16,668 nt of DNA from an uncultured bacterium (GCA_900551245.1 URVC01000072.1:1-16668); one strand, 5' to 3'. Positions 7,655 to 15,383 are shown, numbered from the stretch's first letter. Numbers and translations are program-made. The notes: generated from the sequence alone by a model not told the origin.

Positions 7655-8331
7655 TGGAGCGGAGGAAATTCACTTTAATTGAACTTCTTATTGTTATTTC
7701 AATCATTGCAATTGTTCTGGCCATGCTGCTTCCCGCGCTTGCAACGGCGCGGCGGAAAGCCGAAAGTGTAAGCTGTCTCAACTCCTGCAAACAAATCGGA
7801 TTCGGACTGCACAGCTATACGGCAATCAGCAATGACGTATTACCCCCGAGCTATAACTATACGATTTCCTCCTACTACGGTCCGCATCTCGTATCCGCTG
7901 CTGTCTTCGGTGCTCCGGCACTGCTTTCGAAAAACGAATGGATCATGAGAGAGGAAAACCTCGCCACCATCGAAGAAGCTATGCGGAAAAGCCCGTTTAC
8001 CGGCTGTCCCGCGGCGCAAAAAACTTATCTGGCCTCAACCATCCGCTGGTCGCTGTTCGCCCCCGATTATTATGATGATGTCCTTTACAAGATATCCTCC
8101 GGCAGTCCAGCTCCGGCAAAAAAGATAACGCTGTTCAAACGGACCAGAATCGGCGTTTTCTGGGAACAGGAGAATGGACAGTGGAAAGTCTACAACCCCG
8201 CCAGAAATGCGATTCCGCGGCTGGCCTTCCGACATTCCGGCGGCGCAAATGCCCCCATGCTGGATGGTTCGGCACGATTTTTTCACATGACGCAATTGCT
8301 GGGCAATGCTGAAAACATTTTCAACAAGTGA
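7651..8331 (+). CDS. Pseudopilin-like H-X9-DG protein, module B
   Basis: A 226-residue protein of the same family as that at 4291-5109. The leader is very short (MMERRK), followed by FTLIELL with F7 at +1 and E11 at +5, a hydrophobic helix to about residue 28, and LPALATARRKAESVSC. The C-terminal domain ends in H-X9-DG (HSGG, seven more residues, DGSARFF). The residue before the cleavage point is Lys rather than Gly. ATG at 7651 overlaps the regulator stop codon; an in-frame ATG at 7654 is an alternative, with GGAGG at 7645-7649 just upstream and GGAAAGG at 7636-7642 better spaced for 7651. The glycosidase gene begins 9 bases after the stop. A membrane or fibre-like location is inferred from the family; the function is unknown. 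Confidence 0.87.
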   Translation: MMERRKFTLIELLIVISIIAIVLAMLLPALATARRKAESVSCLNSCKQIGFGLHSYTAISNDVLPPSYNYTISSYYGPHLVSAAVFGAPALLSKNEWIMREENLATIEEAMRKSPFTGCPAAQKTYLASTIRWSLFAPDYYDDVLYKISSGSPAPAKKITLFKRTRIGVFWEQENGQWKVYNPARNAIPRLAFRHSGGANAPMLDGSARFFHMTQLLGNAENIFNK

Positions 8332-8340
8332 GAGTCCTCT

Positions 8341-11238
8341 ATGAAAATAATCTTTGTTTTCGGAATTTTTTTGCTTTGCGGAGAATTGTTCTCTCAGGTG
8401 AGGTTGTACGGTGACACCAATTTTCCGGCCCGGAGCATGTACATCCCCGGGGAGAAAATTGAAATCCGCCTGCGCGCGGAAGGCCTCCGCCAGGGAGAAC
8501 AATCTGAACTTCTGGTCGACGTCCGGGACTGGCAGGAACAGACGCTGAAATCCTATCGCCTCCCGGTTGAAGGAGATGCCGGAGGCGTCTGGCGGTGTGC
8601 TCTGCCGGATCTGCCGAATCGTGAATGGGGATTCTACCGGGTTTACGCAAGACTCTCCAATGGCGTAACTCTTGAAAAACGCGGAACCCGCCCCGCCGGA
8701 TTCCTCACCTATGCAATTGTTCCAGATCCGGATACCCGGCCAGTCCCGGCCGAAGGGGAGAGTGTATTCGGGTTTCATACCTCCTACATCTCCCCGTGGA
8801 TCGGTGCACGAACGGTCATGCGCTATCTTCATCCAACCCGGGAACAATATGAAAAAACATGGGTTGGGCAGCGGAAACGACTGAACGACGTTTACCGCGG
8901 CAGACCATGGGTGACCTATTCTCACACTGCGTTTCGGGAATCCTGCGACCCCTTTTCCCTCTGGACCCGGGAGCAGAGGGAAAAATATTCCAAGGTGGTT
9001 CATCCCGGAATCGGCGCCCGGATGTTCATCGGGGAAGAGGGAGAACGCCTGTATCGGCAGAGCGTCGCAAAGATCGCTGCCTTCGCCCGCTTTCAGATGG
9101 GAAACAATCAATGGATGAACTATCAGCCGATGTGGGAACCGAATATCGCATTCACCCCCGATGAAATTCTGCGAGTGCATAAAGCCGCCTTTCAAACCCT
9201 TCGCAAGGTTGATCCTCAAGGCCGCGTGTGGGGACTCACGTATGCCAATCTGAACTGGGACGGCGCCGTTCTGGCCCATCAACGTCTGTTTGAACGCGGT
9301 CTGCTGAAATATATGGATGCACTGAGTCTGCATCCGTACTGTGCCCCTCCACTGACGAAAAGAACCTTTATTCAGCGTCTCAGAGCCCTGCGGAACTGTA
9401 TCCGGCAATATGCAGAAGGCCGGGAGATTCCTGTTTACGCAACGGAATTCGGAATTTCGCCGCCAAACAATTTAACGGGAGATATGCTCCAGTTGAATCA
9501 TATGATTCAGCAAATTCTGATTCTTCTGGGGGAACATGTCTCCATCATCCAGCCATTTTATGTTTACGATCTTGCCAACCGGGAAAACAAGCAGGAATGG
9601 ACCTTCGGAATCTGCTACAATCTCGATACGCCGGTTCAATCGTATCCGAAAGCGGTTTCGCCGAAAATGTGGTTGCCGGCCTACTCTTTTTTGACATTTC
9701 TGCTGGAAGGCTTCCATTCCAACGGCATGATTTCCATTCCTGACAAAGAATCCACCATTATTTACCGCTACGGCAATCGAGATAACCAATGTGTAATCGC
9801 GGCATGGGATCATGCCGGCAATTCCGTTTTGCGACTTCCGGTCGGGCGGACGCAAATCGAAGTAGCGGATGTGATGGGAAAGCGGCGCCGGATTACGTGT
9901 CCTGAAATGGTTGCTGAAATTCCGTTGTCGCCGACGCCGGTCTATCTGCTTGGTGTCTCGCCGGAACTTTACGGCAATCAGGCCAGACAGCCGATTCAAC
10001 CGACTTCCGAACCGCACGCCCACCCCTGGGGAGAACCTCTGCGTTTCACCGGAAAAATTTTTCCACCGCCCGGGAACGGCAGATTGGAACTGCAATTTAC
10101 CTTTCCCGGGGAAAGCCGCATTCCAGCGGTTCGTATTCCGCTGGATGATAAAAACCTGAAGCAAAGCTCCTATTCGGTGAAAATCCCCTTCAAAGATACG
10201 TTTCGCTGTGGGAAATACCATGCGTCTGTCAGCCTGCTTTCCGACGGCAACGTACTCGCATCGGAATGGCTTCCTGTGGAAATCTCTGTTCCGATCCGGC
10301 TGGAGCAACTGCAAACGGAATACGGAGCAGACGAAACCTCGCTGAAATATCTTCTCCGTAACGACAGCAACAGACGATTGCAGGGGACCTTCACTCTGCA
10401 ACTCGGCCACTTGAAACAGACATTTCCGCTGGATCTCAAGACAGGGGAAAGCAGAAAATACGAGCTCCAGCTGAGGGGAGCAGAAAAGCCATACACTTTT
10501 CTGCGCACAACGATGCGCCTTGATTTTGAGCTGAAAAACAAAATCCGGTTCTCGAAGCGGCAGGATATGAATTTTCTTTCTGCCCGTTATCTTCCTGGAG
10601 TCGGTCTGAACGGAGATTTCACCGCATGGGAATCACCGGTTCGCCTTCCTCTTCCCGGCAAGCCGGTACGGGCGCCGCAATATCACAACGGCGACCAGGA
10701 TCTCTCTGCCAGAGCAGCATTTGGCTGGAACGAGCACTTTCTATTGATTGACCTCGAAGTGGACGATGACCATTTTGTTCAACCCTACACCGGTTTGAAA
10801 ACCTGGAACGGAGATTCCATCCAATGCGGCTTTGCAAAGGCGGTTGAGCTTCCCCCGGGAGTCAATGAACTGGAATACCTGATGACGCAAGCATATTCCG
10901 AGATTGATTACGCTCTGACAACTGCAGGCAAGGAGGCTTATCGCACCATCAGCTTCGATAGGAAAAATCTGCCGGAAGGTGCAATATCCGACAAGGATGC
11001 CCCTTTCCAGATCACCCGCGAGCTCCTGCCGGATGGCCGCAGCAGACTACATTACCGCATTGCTTTGCCGTGGCGTTTTCTAAATATTGCAGAACCATCT
11101 GCCGGCATGAAGGTTTATTGGGCCTCGACAGTAAATGATCGCGACGATATAAAACAGAAAGATGTCTCTGCGATCGGAGCGTTTCAACTGAAACACCAGG
11201 CCCCGCAATATTTCGGAAGCATCCAGCTGGAACAATAA
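8341..11238 (+). CDS. Large secreted clan GH-A-type glycosidase with CBM9-like tail, module B
   Basis: A 965-residue secreted multidomain glycosidase. Residues 1-19 look like a signal peptide; the Cys at 13 lacks the small residue before it expected of a lipobox, so a lipoprotein is less likely. Residues 20-130 are a beta-sandwich. Residues about 140-480 form a TIM barrel with E266 in MWEPN as likely acid/base and E369 in YATEFG as likely nucleophile. Residues 480-750 are beta-rich. Residues about 755-965 (LNGDFTAW, LLIDLEVDDDHF, WNGDSIQCGF) resemble CBM9/DOMON-type sugar-binding modules. The ATG is 9 bases after the pseudopilin stop with TGAGAG upstream. It is the third gene of the plus-strand module. 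GH5- or GH39-type families are possible; the substrate is unknown. Confidence 0.85.
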   Translation: MKIIFVFGIFLLCGELFSQVRLYGDTNFPARSMYIPGEKIEIRLRAEGLRQGEQSELLVDVRDWQEQTLKSYRLPVEGDAGGVWRCALPDLPNREWGFYRVYARLSNGVTLEKRGTRPAGFLTYAIVPDPDTRPVPAEGESVFGFHTSYISPWIGARTVMRYLHPTREQYEKTWVGQRKRLNDVYRGRPWVTYSHTAFRESCDPFSLWTREQREKYSKVVHPGIGARMFIGEEGERLYRQSVAKIAAFARFQMGNNQWMNYQPMWEPNIAFTPDEILRVHKAAFQTLRKVDPQGRVWGLTYANLNWDGAVLAHQRLFERGLLKYMDALSLHPYCAPPLTKRTFIQRLRALRNCIRQYAEGREIPVYATEFGISPPNNLTGDMLQLNHMIQQILILLGEHVSIIQPFYVYDLANRENKQEWTFGICYNLDTPVQSYPKAVSPKMWLPAYSFLTFLLEGFHSNGMISIPDKESTIIYRYGNRDNQCVIAAWDHAGNSVLRLPVGRTQIEVADVMGKRRRITCPEMVAEIPLSPTPVYLLGVSPELYGNQARQPIQPTSEPHAHPWGEPLRFTGKIFPPPGNGRLELQFTFPGESRIPAVRIPLDDKNLKQSSYSVKIPFKDTFRCGKYHASVSLLSDGNVLASEWLPVEISVPIRLEQLQTEYGADETSLKYLLRNDSNRRLQGTFTLQLGHLKQTFPLDLKTGESRKYELQLRGAEKPYTFLRTTMRLDFELKNKIRFSKRQDMNFLSARYLPGVGLNGDFTAWESPVRLPLPGKPVRAPQYHNGDQDLSARAAFGWNEHFLLIDLEVDDDHFVQPYTGLKTWNGDSIQCGFAKAVELPPGVNELEYLMTQAYSEIDYALTTAGKEAYRTISFDRKNLPEGAISDKDAPFQITRELLPDGRSRLHYRIALPWRFLNIAEPSAGMKVYWASTVNDRDDIKQKDVSAIGAFQLKHQAPQYFGSIQLEQ

Positions 11239-11261
11239 CGCAAAATTTCTCCGGGCAGCCT

Positions 11262-11279
11262 CCCCTCCTCCGGGAGGGG
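11262..11279 (+). terminator. Hairpin after the module B glycosidase
   Basis: CCCCTCC (11262-11268) and GGAGGGG (11273-11279) make a perfect 7-bp stem with a 4-base loop, 23 bases after the stop codon at 11238. No T run follows on the plus strand, so it is either a weak or factor-assisted terminator or an mRNA-stabilising stem. Confidence 0.45.
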
Positions 11280-11358
11280 CTGGAGTTGCACCAATTCATC
11301 GCTTACCCGACGCAAATCGTGCCGCATCACAATTTTTCCGGGAATTATGCAGTTTTTA

Positions 11359-11387
11359 TTGACTTTTGCATTAATGTGAAGTATAAT
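11359..11387 (+). promoter_or_regulatory. Promoter of the IclR-SDR-dehydratase operon
   Basis: TTGACT (11359-11364) and a perfect TATAAT (11382-11387) are exactly 17 bases apart. Transcription should start near 11394, leaving a leader of about 35 bases before the ATG at 11429. The surrounding DNA is very A/T-rich, unlike the genes it drives. Confidence 0.85.
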
Positions 11388-11420
11388 TTTATATTAAATA
11401 ATTAAACTTCACAATGTGAA
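11375..11420 (+). promoter_or_regulatory. Operator half-sites around the IclR promoter
   Basis: TTCACA-A-TGTGAA (11408-11420) is a perfect 13-base palindrome in the leader. A third half-site, TGTGAAGT (11375-11382), lies at the -10 and is the exact reverse complement of ACTTCACA (11406-11413). The three half-sites bracket the -10 and the transcription start, as expected for autorepression. Binding by the IclR protein encoded next to it is inference. Confidence 0.6.
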
Positions 11421-11428
11421 ATTAAAAA

Positions 11429-12172
11429 ATGATCAAAGTGCTCTCCAAAACACTGGCGGTGCTGGAAGCGCTGGCGATTGCGTCGCCGTATCCGCGCCGG
11501 ATTTCCGAACTGGCGGAGGAGTTCGGCATCAACGCCGCCACCTGCGCCCGCATCCTCCGGGAACTGGTCGACGCCGGGTACGCGGTGCAGATTTCCCGGC
11601 AGGACGGTTATGCCGCGGGTCCCCGCGCGTGGACCTTCGCCTGCCAGATCCGCTACCGCGAACGGCTCATCCACGCTGCCGCGCCGATCATCGAACAGAC
11701 CGCCCGGGAGATGGAAGCCTCGGTTCTGCTGACCGAACGTCAGGGAACGGAACGCTACATTCTGCTCCACGAGAACCGCTGCCGCAAGCTGGACATTCAG
11801 CTCGAACAGCTTAGCTACCGCGACCTCTTCAGCACCGCAACCGGCCTCATGCTGACCGCCTGCGCTCCCGCGGAGGAGCAGGAGGAACTCATCGCCGCCT
11901 ACTCCGGCGAAACCGGCCTCCTGCTGGAGGAGTCACATCTCCGGGAACAGCTCAACGCCATCCGCCGGGCCCGTGAATGCTCCTTCCGGAAAAACGACCA
12001 GGGCATCGCCGCGTACCCCATCTTCCGCAACCGCACCCCGGTCGCGGTCCTCGGCGGTTCGGTCGCAGTGGAGGATTTCGTCGATCCCTACCGGGGAAAA
12101 TTTCTCGCCGCGCTGCGTCATGCCGCGGAAATCATTTCAAAATCCATCTCCATCACCAACACAATCGGGTAG
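11429..12172 (+). CDS. IclR-family transcriptional regulator
   Basis: A 247-residue regulator of normal family length. Residues 1-66 are the winged helix-turn-helix (KTLAVLEALA, the ISELAEEFGIN helix, recognition helix NAATCARILREL at 35-46, and wing DGYAAGP). Residues about 75-245 are the IclR effector domain (MEASVLLTERQGTERYIL, SATGLMLTACAP, QGIAAYPIF, VAVLGGSVAVEDF). IclR proteins commonly control catabolism of sugar acids and aromatic acids and bind a small carboxylate. The ATG at 11429 has no ribosome binding site in the A/T-rich leader, but no better start exists in frame. The SDR gene starts 5 bases after the stop, so they form one operon. The promoter region carries a matching palindrome, which suggests autoregulation. 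Confidence 0.9.
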   Translation: MIKVLSKTLAVLEALAIASPYPRRISELAEEFGINAATCARILRELVDAGYAVQISRQDGYAAGPRAWTFACQIRYRERLIHAAAPIIEQTAREMEASVLLTERQGTERYILLHENRCRKLDIQLEQLSYRDLFSTATGLMLTACAPAEEQEELIAAYSGETGLLLEESHLREQLNAIRRARECSFRKNDQGIAAYPIFRNRTPVAVLGGSVAVEDFVDPYRGKFLAALRHAAEIISKSISITNTIG

Positions 12173-12177
12173 AATCT

Positions 12178-12933
12178 ATGGAAAACATCGCAGGAAAAAC
12201 CGCACTGGTCACCGGCGCCTCGCAGGGGCTGGGCCGGGTCATCGCCCTCGAACTGGCCAAAGCCGGCTGTCGAGTCATCGTCAACTACGCCAACCACTCC
12301 GGCAACGCCGAAAAGGTGGTTGCGGAAATCACCGCCGCCGGCGGTACGGCGGAACCGTTCCGCTGTGACGTCTCCGACGAACCGGCGGTCCACGCCATGT
12401 TCGCCGCGCTGGAAGAGCGCTTCGGCGGCGTCGACATTCTGGTCAACAACGCCCGAATCGATCCCTGGCGACGGGAAGCGTCAATGAGCGAAGGCGAATG
12501 GTTCGACCGGGTGCTTTCGATCAATCTCAAAGGGGCGCTGCTCACCTCGTTCGCCTTCATGCCGAAGGCGATGGAACGCCGCTACGGCCGGATCGTCAAC
12601 GTTTCGAGCGTGCGCGCCTTCCGTGCGGCCGAACCGAACATGATCGCCTACGGCGTCTCCAAGCTCGGCATGCACGGGCTCACCCGCGCCTTCGCCGAAC
12701 AGGGCGCCCCCTTCAACGTCACCTGCAACACCGTCGCCCCGGGCATGATCCTCACCGAAAACATCGCCAAACGGCTGACGCCGGAGAAGTACGCCGAAGA
12801 GTGTTCCGCCATCCCGATGCGGCGCGGCGGCACCGCCGAAGAGATCGCCGACGCGGTGCTCTTCCCGATTCGCAACGGCTACGTCACCGGCGAAACCATC
12901 AACATCAACGGCGGCATGTACTACGCCCCCTAG
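12178..12933 (+). CDS. SDR-family NAD(P)-dependent oxidoreductase
   Basis: A 251-residue classical short-chain dehydrogenase/reductase, FabG-like in length and motifs. The cofactor motif is TGASQGLG (12-19), an Asp-Val pair at 64-65 contacts the adenine, and the catalytic set is N116, S143 or S144, Y158 and K162 (YGVSK). The NNAG motif reads NNAR (90-93), an uncommon change. The C-terminus has the usual VTGETININGGMY. The ATG at 12178 is 5 bases after the IclR stop with only weak GGGTAG upstream; coupling is likely. Placed between an IclR regulator and a sugar-acid dehydratase, it probably oxidises an aldose or interconverts a keto and hydroxy sugar acid in the cytoplasm. A role in fatty-acid synthesis is not supported by context. 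Confidence 0.87.
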   Translation: MENIAGKTALVTGASQGLGRVIALELAKAGCRVIVNYANHSGNAEKVVAEITAAGGTAEPFRCDVSDEPAVHAMFAALEERFGGVDILVNNARIDPWRREASMSEGEWFDRVLSINLKGALLTSFAFMPKAMERRYGRIVNVSSVRAFRAAEPNMIAYGVSKLGMHGLTRAFAEQGAPFNVTCNTVAPGMILTENIAKRLTPEKYAEECSAIPMRRGGTAEEIADAVLFPIRNGYVTGETININGGMYYAP

Positions 12934-12951
12934 AAATTCCGGAAGGTCATC

Positions 12952-14127
12952 ATGAAGATCACCAAAGTCAAGACGTTTCTCTGCAACTGTTTCCGCACCA
13001 ACTGGGTATTCGTCAAGATCGAAACCGACTCCGGCATTCACGGCTGGGGCGAAGCCACCCTCGAATACAAGGAACCCACCGTTGCGGCGGCGATTCATGA
13101 TCTCGAATACTACCTGATCGGGAGCGATCCGGGCAACATCGAGAAGTTCCGCCACGACTGCTACCGCGACGCCTACTGGCGGGGCGGCCCGGTGCTGATG
13201 AGCGCCCTCGCCGGCGTCGAAACCGCGCTCTGGGACATCAAGGGAAAAGCGCTCGGCGTACCGGTCTACGAACTCTTCGGCGGCAAGGTCCGCGATGCGG
13301 TTCCGATCTACGTCAACGGCTGGTTCGCCCCGGCGAAAACGCCGGATGAATTCGCCGAAAAAGCGCTCGAAGTGCGCCGCAACCGCTTCCTCGGCTGCAA
13401 ATGGGACCCCTTCGGCAAGGCGTGGCAGGAGATCGGCAAACGGGAACTCAACTCCGCGATGGAGTGCGTCCGCAAGGTTTCCGAGGCGGTCGGCGACGAC
13501 GTGCTTCTCCTCATCGAAGGCCATGGACGCTTCAACATCCCGACCGCGGTGAAGATCGGGCAGCGTCTGGAGGAATTCGACATCTACTGGTTCGAAGAGC
13601 CGCTTCCGCCGGATGACCTCAACGGCATGCGCGAAGTCAAGGAACGGGTCCGCGTGCCGCTCGCCGCGGGCGAACGGCTCTACAACCGCTACGAATACCG
13701 GCAGTTCTTCGACCTCAACTGCTCCGACTACATCCAGCCGGACATCTCCCACGCCGGCGGCCTCACGGAAATGCGTTTCCTCGGCGCGGAAGCCGAGGCG
13801 CGCCACATCGGCTTCTGCCCGCACAATCCCTCCGGCCCGGTCGCCAACGCGGCGACACTCCAGCTCGCCGCCTGCGTACCGAACTTCGTCATCCTCGAAA
13901 TGATGATGACCGACGTTCCGTTCCGCGCCGACATCTGCGACGAAGATCTGGTCATGCGCGACGGGAAGATGGTGATTCCGGAGCGTCCCGGCATCGGCAT
14001 CGACCTCGACGAAAAGGAGCTGCTGCGCCACCCCTTCGTGCCGACCCAGCTCCGCCACTACCGCGGCGACCTCACCAACATCCGTCCGCCGGACGCGGTG
14101 AAGTACTACCGCATCGAAGGAAACTGA
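12952..14127 (+). CDS. Enolase-superfamily sugar-acid dehydratase (galactonate dehydratase type)
   Basis: A 391-residue member of the mandelate racemase/muconate lactonising enzyme group, resembling E. coli DgoD from the first residues (MKITK, the WGE turn, RGGP.LMSA, ALWDIKGK). The likely Mg ligands are E189 (IEGHGR), E215 (FEEP) and E241 (AAGER), spaced 26 and 26. H191 and H291 (PHNPSGP) lie 2 after and 50 after the matching ligands. From memory, these spacings equal those of D183, E209, E235, H185 and H285 in DgoD. KWD at 150-152 lines the barrel. The reaction would be dehydration of an aldonic acid to a 2-keto-3-deoxy acid. Glu replaces Asp at the first ligand, so a substrate other than D-galactonate is quite possible. 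GGAAGG lies 5 bases before the ATG and 18 bases separate it from the SDR gene. Confidence 0.87.
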   Translation: MKITKVKTFLCNCFRTNWVFVKIETDSGIHGWGEATLEYKEPTVAAAIHDLEYYLIGSDPGNIEKFRHDCYRDAYWRGGPVLMSALAGVETALWDIKGKALGVPVYELFGGKVRDAVPIYVNGWFAPAKTPDEFAEKALEVRRNRFLGCKWDPFGKAWQEIGKRELNSAMECVRKVSEAVGDDVLLLIEGHGRFNIPTAVKIGQRLEEFDIYWFEEPLPPDDLNGMREVKERVRVPLAAGERLYNRYEYRQFFDLNCSDYIQPDISHAGGLTEMRFLGAEAEARHIGFCPHNPSGPVANAATLQLAACVPNFVILEMMMTDVPFRADICDEDLVMRDGKMVIPERPGIGIDLDEKELLRHPFVPTQLRHYRGDLTNIRPPDAVKYYRIEGN

Positions 14128-15383
14128 AGCCGGAGCGTCACACGCTCGCCGGGGGACACCCGGCGGGCGCGCTCCGCCGCGAACCGGAAATCGGGGCACT
14201 CCCCGCAGACAAAAAGTTCCGGCGACGGGGCGGAACGGAGAATCCGCCCGTCCAGCAGCGGCAGTTCGAGCGAAAACGATCCGGCGGCAAAAACGGGGGA
14301 GCGGGGGAAACGGATTTCCAGAACGTTTTCCACATCGAGCGTGTACAGCGCTCTCTCCGGCAGCATCACATACCGCCGCCCCGCGTAGCAGAGGTTCGGC
14401 GGAATCGGCCCGAGCTCCACGCCGTTGAGCGTGAGCAGTGACCCATTTTCCCCTTTGTTCGCAGAGAAGGTGTTCAGCCAGCCACAGCGGACCTGATTGA
14501 GATCCTCCCGGCGGAATTCCCCCGGCTCCGGAAAAACCGGCGGTTCGATCACGGAGGGCTTCGCCCGCCGCGCCGGGAGCTCCAGCCGGGCGGAGTTGTG
14601 GAAGCTCCTCCAGCGAAGAACGGTCCGCTCCTCCTCCACTTCGACGACGACGAAGCCGGGCGCGCTGTCCTCGGCGATGCCCCAGTAGAAACAATGTTCC
14701 GCATCCTGCGGCGGCAGGGCGTGGTACCGCTCCAGCGGCACCGTTTCGCCGTCGGCATATCCGACCGCTGCCCCCGCCACCTGGATAAGTTCGCCATGGC
14801 GGCTCACCGCCTGATTATGGGTGTGCCCGCAGAAGTAGAAGTCGGCGCGGTACCGGTGAAGCAATGCCCCCACCTCCTCCCGGAAGAGCGGCGAGTCGAA
14901 GAAGTGACGCCCCCAGAGGAAGAGCGGCGGATGCCCGAAGACGAAGATCCGCTCCGCCCCGGCGGCGGAAGCGAGGGCCTCGCGCAGAAACTCCCGCTGT
15001 TCCGCATTCCAGCGGGTATAGTCGAGCAGAATGAACCGGCACCCGCCGCGGTCGAAGGCGCAGTATGCCCGTCCGGCCCGCGCCAGCCCGCCGTCATGGG
15101 TTCCGGGAGCCCGGAAAAAAGCCGGAGCCGCCTTGCCCAGCACCTCCAGCGCCACGCGCTCCTCGCCCGCGTCATCGCCACCGCCTTCGATCAGATCGCC
15201 GGTGGAAATGAGCAGTTCACACCGTTCGGCGGCGATCATCGCCCCGAGCCGCTCCAGATTCTCGGCCATTCCGGCATACCGGCGGTAATCCGGTTCGACA
15301 GCAAACGAATCGGCGATGCGGGTGTCACGCCCCGCCGCCAGACAGAAATGGGTGTCGCCGATCACGGCAAAACGAAACGACAT
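14106..15383 (-). CDS. Calcineurin-like metallophosphoesterase
   Basis: A 425-residue cytoplasmic protein with no signal peptide. Residues 1-215 carry the metallophosphoesterase motifs in order: GDTH (D10, H12), STGDLI (D63), GTHD (94-97), FGHPP (H151) and CGHTHN (H187, H189). The usual GNHD/E motif has Thr in place of the metal-bridging Asn, which may alter metal binding or activity. Residues about 290-425 form a separate beta-rich domain of unknown kind. The ATG at 15383 has a strong GGAGG 6 bases upstream. It converges on the dehydratase and overlaps it by 22 bases at the 3' ends. It is divergent from an AraC-family regulator. The family includes phosphodiesterases and phosphatases acting on nucleotides, phospholipids or proteins; the substrate is unknown. 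Confidence 0.85.
   Translation of the reverse strand: MSFRFAVIGDTHFCLAAGRDTRIADSFAVEPDYRRYAGMAENLERLGAMIAAERCELLISTGDLIEGGGDDAGEERVALEVLGKAAPAFFRAPGTHDGGLARAGRAYCAFDRGGCRFILLDYTRWNAEQREFLREALASAAGAERIFVFGHPPLFLWGRHFFDSPLFREEVGALLHRYRADFYFCGHTHNQAVSRHGELIQVAGAAVGYADGETVPLERYHALPPQDAEHCFYWGIAEDSAPGFVVVEVEEERTVLRWRSFHNSARLELPARRAKPSVIEPPVFPEPGEFRREDLNQVRCGWLNTFSANKGENGSLLTLNGVELGPIPPNLCYAGRRYVMLPERALYTLDVENVLEIRFPRSPVFAAGSFSLELPLLDGRILRSAPSPELFVCGECPDFRFAAERARRVSPGERVTLRLQFPSMR

Noticed and set aside
8035..9408. A 457-codon open frame on the minus strand
   Set aside because: It runs antisense to the end of the pseudopilin and the start of the glycosidase of module B, both well supported by motifs; no domain is visible in the antisense product.
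12481..14694. A 737-codon open frame on the minus strand, longer than the genes it faces
   Set aside because: It is antisense to the SDR, the dehydratase and part of the metallophosphoesterase gene region. Its product is low in complexity, rich in Arg/Val/Ala/Asp, and contains no recognisable domain. It is an effect of high third-position G+C.
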